Below are positions 57,181-64,000 of a stretch of 64,000 nt of DNA, one piece after another. The translations under genes were made by a program, and so were the position numbers. Location: contig NC_026655.2 in the NCBI RefSeq assembly GCF_000004075.3, positions 10,708,723 to 10,772,722 of the forward strand, in the 5' to 3' direction. Each line of letters opens with the position of its first letter. The first letter of the stretch is position 1. The notes under the pieces are model-generated. The model worked only from the letters and a program-made list of their open reading frames with translations. It made no database searches and had not been told where the DNA came from. This DNA comes from Cucumis sativus. Its lineage: Eukaryota > Streptophyta > Magnoliopsida > Cucurbitales > Cucurbitaceae.

Positions 57181-59056
57181 TGAGAACAAGTAATATTACT
57201 TTTGGACAAAGAAGCAGCAAGCCATAGCCATGGGCGTCCCTTGCTTCCAGCTGCTGCAAGAAGGTATGTCTACTCTCTTCCAAAAACTTTGCAATCCTTT
57301 TATTATCAAAAAGAAAAAAGGTTTTGATTTTTGGTTTTATGATTATCTAATTAGCTTCTTTTGAAATATTCTTTCTAGACAACAGGTAAAGTTGAGTTGA
57401 ACTTTTAATCTTTGACGTTTAAGTTGATGATACACGTTAAACCCTTCCTTTGAATTTGAATTTGTGCCTTAACCAAGTTTACCATAGGAAGGAAAAAAAA
57501 GACAAGACAAACAAATTGTATGCTTTGCAATTTGCACCATTTTTATCTTTTCTCAAAGCACATTTGATTTTTTAAAATTAATTTTCCAAAGTTTATGAAC
57601 AATTTCAAAAACGAACCCTACAAATCTTAACAACTTTTTAATTAATAATTATGGGTTTTGTTGTAGAAGTGTCATTCGTCCCTCCATTTTTTTTAGTCCA
57701 AATATAATAAAAACCCTAACAACTTCCATAGAAGAATACACAAAATCCAATTACATCTAACATTTACTTTGTCATCAATCTCCTCCAAGAATCCTACCTT
57801 TTCAATTTTCAGATTTATGGGGTCTTGGGATTAAGAGCTAAAAGAAGACAAAAAATAAACGCAAGCAGTACATATAGTAACATAAACTGAATTTTTTTTT
57901 GCATATTTCATGGTGGGAGCGATGAGGGTGTAGCTTCAAAGTGGGAGAAAAAAGATAAAACATTAGATAAAATGAAATGAAAAATGAAAGGTTGATATTT
58001 GCAAAAGAAGAGAAGTTGCAAAGAAAGAAATAAAAGAAAGATGAAACAATTTTTCTATAAAAAGCAATGAAAATTAAAATTAAAACACATACGTGACATC
58101 ATAAGAATCTGCCACGAGGCAGAGATGTTAAGGCTGGAGCACTGTAAGAGCAAGATTGTTCAAAACATGTCACAATTCGTATTGCAGAATGCTTTAAAAT
58201 TCATTTTTCACATTCATATAATTAATAATATCTAACAATTCAAACATTTGGTGCACTGTATGTTAGACTAGAAGGCAAAGCGGCAATAATCACAGGTGGA
58301 GCAAGAGGAATAGGAGAGTCCATTGCAAAACACTTCTTTAATCCTGGAGCAAAAGTTGTAATTGCAGACATCCTAGACGATTTAGGTAACTCTCTTTCCA
58401 ACCATCTCTCCTCTTCATCTACTTCCTTCGTCCACTGCAACGTAACGAAAGAAACCGACGTCGAAAATGTCGTTAACACCGCCGTTTCCAAATACGGAAA
58501 GCTAGACATCATGTTCAACAACGCAGGCATTCCAGGAGCTCTCAAGTTCAACATACTCGAAAACGAATATTCAGACTTCCAAAACGTACTCAATGTCAAC
58601 CTAGTTGGAGCCTTTTTAGGCACAAAACATGCAGCAAAAGCAATGATTCCAGCAGGTCAAGGCAGCATAGTTATAACTGCAAGTGTTTGTTCAAGCATTG
58701 GTGGGATTGGGCCATATGCTTACACAAGTTCAAAGCATGGGTTGTTGGGATTAATGAGGAATGCAACTATTGATTTGGGAAGATATGGAATAAAGGTGAA
58801 TTGTGTGTCACCTCATGTAGTCCCAACTCAAATGACAAGAGAACATTTTAAGTTGAAAGATGGTGATGAGTTTCCTGATGTTTATTCTCATAATTTCAAA
58901 TGTGGAGATATTTTAAGGAAAGAAGATGTAGCTGAAGTTGGTTTGTATTTAGCAAGTGATGCATCTAGATTTGTTAGTGGACATAACTTTGTTCTTGATG
59001 GAGGCTTCACTGCAGGAAACCAAGGTCTTTGCTCCTATCAACAATTTGGTAACTGA
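57181..59056 (+). CDS. Short-chain dehydrogenase/reductase, start uncertain
   Basis: The main exon 58267-59056 (TGA) encodes 263 residues. LEGKAAIITGGARGIGES is the NAD-binding motif, followed by VIADILDD, NNAGIPG, the catalytic Ser in SIVITASVCSS, YTSSKHG, and FVLDGGFT at the end. It is a paralogue of the minus-strand SDR at 46,591. By comparison exon 1 should end LLPA..ARR. That sequence is present at 57181-57263 (RPLLPAAARR, then a gtatgt donor), separated by a 1,003-bp intron. However, its frame has no ATG: the only nearby ATG (57230) is one base out of frame. Either the start was lost, a base is missing in the ccc run at 57238-57240, or another first exon is used. The catalytic domain itself is intact. 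Confidence 0.75.
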
Positions 59057-60239
59057 AATATAAATAATTATTAAACCCAAAGAACAAAAGTTGGTCCTTT
59101 TCAAAATTCTCTAATTCCTATAGTTTCCTTTTTGTGTGGTTTTATGTCCCAAGTAAGTCATTACTACTTGTTTTAGTTGTACCTTTCATTTCTCTATGTT
59201 TGACATTATTATAAGAATATCCAATAATTATAAAAGCTTTGGGTTCTTGAAGTACTGTTTTTAAGTTTATTGCATACTCTTTTTAATAAACGTATTTTAA
59301 TATTTTTAGGGCACAACTGCATTTTGTCATCTCCCTTTAATTTAAAACTAATAATTAGATATATAACCATGATTTTTTTATAAAATGATAAATATAGTAT
59401 AACCTATCAATATGATAAACTCTATTGTTGATATATAAACACTTATCAATACGGTAAACTGAATGGTTGATAAACACCTATTAATGAAATAGATATATAA
59501 TGCTTGCTAGACTTCTGTTAGGCGTAAAGTCTATGTTACTAATATAGGTTTTAAGAGTTGGATTTAAAGTTGGATGTTATTCATAATTATTTTAAGAAAC
59601 AATTTTTTTATATATCTGCTAATAGTTTGGTTTGGGATGATTGTTGTATCTAAAGTATAAAGTACTCATGAAAATAGCTCTCTTTACAAATGAATTGACA
59701 TACCTATGAGTACATTCAAGATCAGTTTTTTCTAATATTTAATTATAGTTTTTATCCATAAATAAATTATTAAAGAGAGATTAAATCTTTTATATATGAA
59801 ACTTTCTTTCACATGTTTTCACATATTTGACTTAATTTGATCAAATTATTACTACAAAAATTTTAGTGACGCAAGTAATTTTTGTCGGTAAAAGATCGTG
59901 TATAGCAATGCATAGAAAATGTGTTACAAAATATTATCATTAGCAACACATTTTTAATATGCGCCACTAAAAGAATTTGTAACAAAGCAATAATGCCCCT
60001 AAATATTAAATAATTTTAGCAAGAAACATAGATGAGAAATTGGCAAAAGTAGTAAACTTTTGGTTTTCGTTTTTAAGAGTAGCACATTTTTTTAAAACTC
60101 GTAAAAGCGTTTTTCTCAGTCAATCTTGAGCGAGATCGATCACTAAAATTTTCTAAAATATTAAAAAAATTCAACTATCGATTGTTTTGGGTTTTTTCGG
60201 TTCATCTTGTGTAAACTTTGAATCTTATTGAACTTAGAT
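59057..60239. other. Intergenic region with a CACTA-like stub
   Basis: No gene was seen. At about 59,851 the sequence actacaaaaattttagtgacg, with gcgccactaaaag near 59,965, resembles the end of another small CACTA-derived element. Confidence 0.4.
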
Positions 60240-62480
60240 TATCTTTCCAAGAGTTCGGAAGGATTAGTTTTAAGTGGAGTTAGGACAAGAAAGTAAGCTT
60301 GTGAAGTGATATTTTTATGTATGTGGTGGGAGGACGAAAGAAGAAAAATTAAGAAGTAATAATTTTGAAAGATAAAGAGAAAAGTTAGGTAGGAAATAAG
60401 AGAAAATTTGGCTAAGTATGAAAGTTGGGTATTTGACTATGGTTAAGCGTTAGAGGTTTTGTTGAGGTGCCAGAAGGGAAGGAAAACCTCTAAAGAGATT
60501 AGTGTGGGCAAATAGGGTGCTTGCTAGGCGGCAAAAGAAGAGAAGATAACCTCCCTCTTAAGATGTTATCTTTGCGTTTTGATGTGTGGTTGAGAAGGAC
60601 AGAGTGAACCTCTAAAAGTTGGCGTTTTGGTTGCGTTTAGGACAAAAGAAGGCTTGTTTAGTGGTTAGCTAGGCGTTTGGAGATTTGCAGCAAAGCTAGA
60701 GAGGTTAGTTGGATGTTAGGACTTGGCGAAGAGCATGACATGGGAGAAGGACATGGAGGTTAGCTATGCAAAGTGAGGTTAGAGGTCATGCAATGAGAGA
60801 TTAGTTGGTCATTAGGCTAGGCATTTGGCATGTCCTTGACACTTTGGAGTTTTGATTAGGTGAGGAGAGGAAAAGGTGGATTTGTTCAAGTGGAGTCCAG
60901 GTGTCATGTGTATGCATAGATTAAATTTCGGCTAAAGGAGGTGTCAATAAAGTTTCATGCAAGCTCCATTATTAATAGGTTACTTCAGACGTGCATTTCT
61001 CTCAAACCACTCGTGCATTTTGAGTGAAATTACTCTCAAAATATTCTAAATTGAGTCTATATATTTTCTATATTGGGGCTACCGATTTAATTTGAGTAAC
61101 GAAAGATTGATTTTAAGTTGAAGAAAGTGAGGAAGGTCGGAATTCAGGTGATTCTGAGCAAGGTGGACTTCTAGAGAGCTGTAAAGTTCATCCGTTGAAA
61201 TTTGAAACTGAAATATTGAGGTGAGAAAGACAATTTTCAACAACTTTATCGAAGAAAGTATTTTCATTTGAGTTATGCATTTACAGTTACTAAGCTCTAA
61301 ATTGGAAATAAGGTTCTGGCCGAAAATGAGTTTATGAGCAATAGAGGTGGTTGGCCAAGAGACAAGGTAAGATTAGGCGAGTTGGGCATGACGTTTTAGA
61401 TCAGAGAGATTATTAGATGAGGAGGTTGGCGTTGTATGCACGACCTATGCGCAAGACGCACACACGACAAGAAGGCACGTTAGGAGGGCTGCACGAGATG
61501 TCAGACACGGGGGCCAAGTGAGGCGCGGTGTGTCTGTGCGCAGGCATGCCCCGGGCGCGTGGTAAACCTCTTGTGAGGTTAGCGCGAGCAGCCCAGCACG
61601 CACGGGCAACCCCTACGCGCCAGCCGTGTCAAAGCGATGTTTTAAAGTTGTTTTTGATATTTTGAAAATTTTTAAGTAAATTAAATGAAAGTTGAAAGTT
61701 GTTTCTCATTATTTCAGGTCAAGAGAAGAACAAACACATTTACAGACCAAAGTGTAAGCTACTATTTGTGAGTGATAAAGTGAAAGTTGATTTTTTAATT
61801 TAATTATCTATCAAATGTTTTAAGCATGTTTTGATGTATGAATTACTTGAGTTTACTGTTTTAGCAAAATGTTTCCAAAGCATGAGATTTAAAATGTTTG
61901 ACAAGTATTTAAGTAAAGAATAATTTTAGAATGTTTTAGACTATACCATACGATGTATATATATAGCAACCCTTTCGGGGGATATGACATGTGCACAAAG
62001 GTTCTTATGATAGAGGTTATCATTAAATACCTATGTATTCTCTCATTGAGAGATTTCTGAGAAGAGGGTGCTACATTTCTTGAGATTACCCACCTCATTG
62101 TAGCTATAACAAGATGAGGACTGTTAGAGGGTCCTCCTTGTGTTTCATATGGTATAGCAAGTAAACTGACTTACTATGTTGAAGACGAAGTTTAAAACTA
62201 AATTGTTTTTTTTCTTTTCAAATATGCATGTTTTAATAAAAACCATCACTCATTGTGCTATTTTAGCTCATTCTTTCCAAATGTTCTTCCCACTTTTCAG
62301 GTAGTGGTCGTGATCTGCAAGCCTGACTGTTGTCTTCAAGTTTGTTGTACAAAATTTGTGATTAGTTTAGTTACTGAGGGTCAATTTTAGTTCAAACCTT
62401 ATCATGTACATGGTTTTGCATAAGGTTAAGTGCAGTTGTTAAATTTTTGTTTGGTCTGTAAGTATAGTTTGTAATCAATG
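60240..62480 (+). mobile_element. Family A LTR, second copy
   Basis: It is related over its length to the reverse complement of 34,963-36,900 plus 21,900-22,300. Shared landmarks include ttggctaagt, gagcaagg..acttctaga.agct, a GC-rich block with gtgaggttagcgcg, gttgtttttgatatttt, and tcattc.ttccaaatgttcttcc...caggta. It has one GC-rich segment where the other copy has two. No coding region is present. The ends are approximate because neither TG nor CA ends could be fixed. Confidence 0.6.
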
Positions 62481-62744
62481 GCATCTAGCCTCGCCTACTT
62501 GTTAAAAAGTATAAGAAGTTGGTGAAGTTTGTTTCTCTTAATTTTCGTTGCATAAGTTTTAAATTATTTCGATTAGGCCTTTTGGTACACATTTTCTATT
62601 TGTTTCTTGGGATTTGCTTAAGCTTTCTTCCCATTTGAATCAAGTGTCTTATGTTTCACTTGCTCTTGTGGCTTGAGTAAGAAGAATTTACAACCATGGC
62701 TTCACTGCTGCTAGAGACATTTCAGGGGTAGTCTTTCTTGAACT

Positions 62745-63065
62745 AAGTTTAATTTTCTTCAACAAATTTTGCATATGTGATATCATCATATAAAGTTAGG
62801 AAATGTTTGAACTTTAACCATTTCTTTTATGTCAAACCGTAGTCCTCTTATAAACTGGACAATTAGGTATTTTTCATTCTCCATCAGATTTGTTCTAGCT
62901 CCTAGTTAGTGGAACTCTTCAATGTATTCAACCATAGATCGAGTCCCTTGTTGAAAACTTTGATATTGGTTGTATTGAGTTTGTTCATAGTTAGGTGGAA
63001 GGAACCTAGCTTTCATTAATTTCCTCATTTTCTCCCAAGAGAATTTAGTTTGAGTTAATACACAA
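62745..63065 (-). pseudogene. Ty3/gypsy gag fragment
   Basis: The minus strand encodes SWEKMRKLMKARFLPPNYEQ, then YNQYQSFQQGTRSM, EYIEEFH, a stop, GARTNLMENE and FIRGLRFDIKEMVK. This is the retrotransposon gag core of chromovirus-type gypsy elements, whose usual form is KARFLPPNYEQ..YNQYQ. It contains stops and has neither a pol region nor recognisable LTRs beside it. Confidence 0.8.
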
Positions 63066-63581
63066 AAGCTTAAAGTCTATTAGAATGGGACATTTGTAAA
63101 CAAAGGAGGTGGACTCCTTTTATAGGCTTAGAGTCATCCACCTTTCTACAAAATAGCTAACGTGGGATTCCCACATCCCACATCTTGCCAAATCCGATTG
63201 AACTAACATAAATTTCTTTAGTTCATTTACAGAAAAAAATTAAAGCAGAATTTGATATCCTTTCATTCATCATCTTCTTGTCGGTAATAAGTTTAATTTC
63301 ATCGTGGGTAGAGAAAAATAAAAAGAAATCAGTATTTACATATACAGAACAAAACGCAAAAATATTTACAGCACATATAACAAAAAAAAAAATGAAGTCA
63401 CTATTGTTTTTCCATAAATTCTGGATTTTTCCTTGTTGGTTTTGAATTTCTTGGAACGAGTGTTGAATTCCTGCACATCTTCTTCATATTCCCACTTCTT
63501 CTTATTCGCAGTTTTTCATCTTCTCTTTTAGAATTTCTTACTTGTTCGTCATATCATGTCATTTTTTTTTTCTTTTTTTTT

Positions 63582-64000
63582 CACTACAAGATCGTGTACC
63601 AAAATCTAAACGATCAGTCAACTATCTGAGATAGATAGAGATAAATCACTATCACTATCTATCCCACATACATAAGCAATAGATCTAAATGATCGTTTAC
63701 GAAGATCCAAGCTATCGTTTGCCAAGATCATTTAGATTTGGTATAAGATTGTGTACCAATATCATGTACCAAAACCGTTTAGATTTTGTATAAGATTATG
63801 TACCAAGATTGTTTAGAGATAGACCACTCTCAATGTCTATCCCAAATAGATAAGTGATAGATTCAAATGATTGTTTACTAAAATCTGAACGATCGTGTAC
63901 CAATATCTAAATGACCTTTTATACTATATTATACGATCGTTTTAACTAGAAGCTTTTCATGAGCATGTGTGGTCGATTAATCGAGAGATATTTTTGTTAT
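63582..64000. repeat. Degenerate GATC-motif array at the window edge
   Basis: Starts cactacaaga (CACTA-like) at 63582. It then repeats variants of gatcgtgtaccaaaatctaaac and agatagagataaatcactatc in both orientations to the window end. It is the same motif family as 49,330-49,640 and is cut by the window edge. Confidence 0.6.

Overview
The window is nuclear DNA of a flowering plant. It is AT-rich, carries intron-containing genes with GT-AG splice sites, includes a nuclear-encoded photosystem I subunit, and is heavily loaded with nested LTR retrotransposons. The style of the repeats and the gene set suggest a eudicot, and I lean to a cucurbit, but that is an impression rather than something the sequence proves. 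Exon models below were built by hand from splice signals, reading phase and family resemblance.

Layout. 1-3,162: the 3' exons of a nicalin gene, with an Au-like SINE upstream. 3,163-8,037: AT-rich intergenic DNA with two tandem duplications. 8,038-11,875: a complete ten-exon leucine-rich-repeat gene. 13,416-14,289: a complete four-exon PSAO gene. 16,862-21,165 (minus): a complete five-exon NIT4-type nitrilase. 21,697-36,960: a probable large solo LTR on the minus strand (family A), split by a 12.6-kb Tat-lineage Ty3/gypsy element (22,382-34,957). The Tat element has near-identical LTRs, a perfect 5-bp target duplication and one uninterrupted gag-pol frame. 36,956-38,780: a graveyard holding a broken Myb/SANT-like gene, another LTR (family B) and a DUF1985 fragment. 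39,772-42,201: a NAC transcription factor of the membrane-anchored type whose anchor is out of frame, with a chromovirus fragment in intron 2. 46,591-47,519 (minus) and 57,181-59,056 (plus): two related short-chain dehydrogenase/reductase genes, the second lacking a clear start. 50,840-54,077: CACTA-like termini, a perfect hairpin, LTR family B pieces and a V-ATPase subunit c gene fragment. 55,780-56,890 and 62,745-63,065: decayed gypsy pol and gag. 60,240-62,480: a second copy of LTR family A. The right edge is an array of degenerate GATC-containing repeats.

The host genes are unrelated housekeeping or regulatory genes and do not form a pathway or cluster. The exception is the SDR pair, which looks like an old dispersed duplication. 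I found no clearly new biological system. The items most worth following up are the NAC gene with two frame breaks before its membrane anchor, the V-ATPase c fragment inside DNA-transposon-like sequence, the GAGGTTAG motif enrichment in the family A LTRs, and the two satellite-like arrays in the 3' region of the young Tat element.
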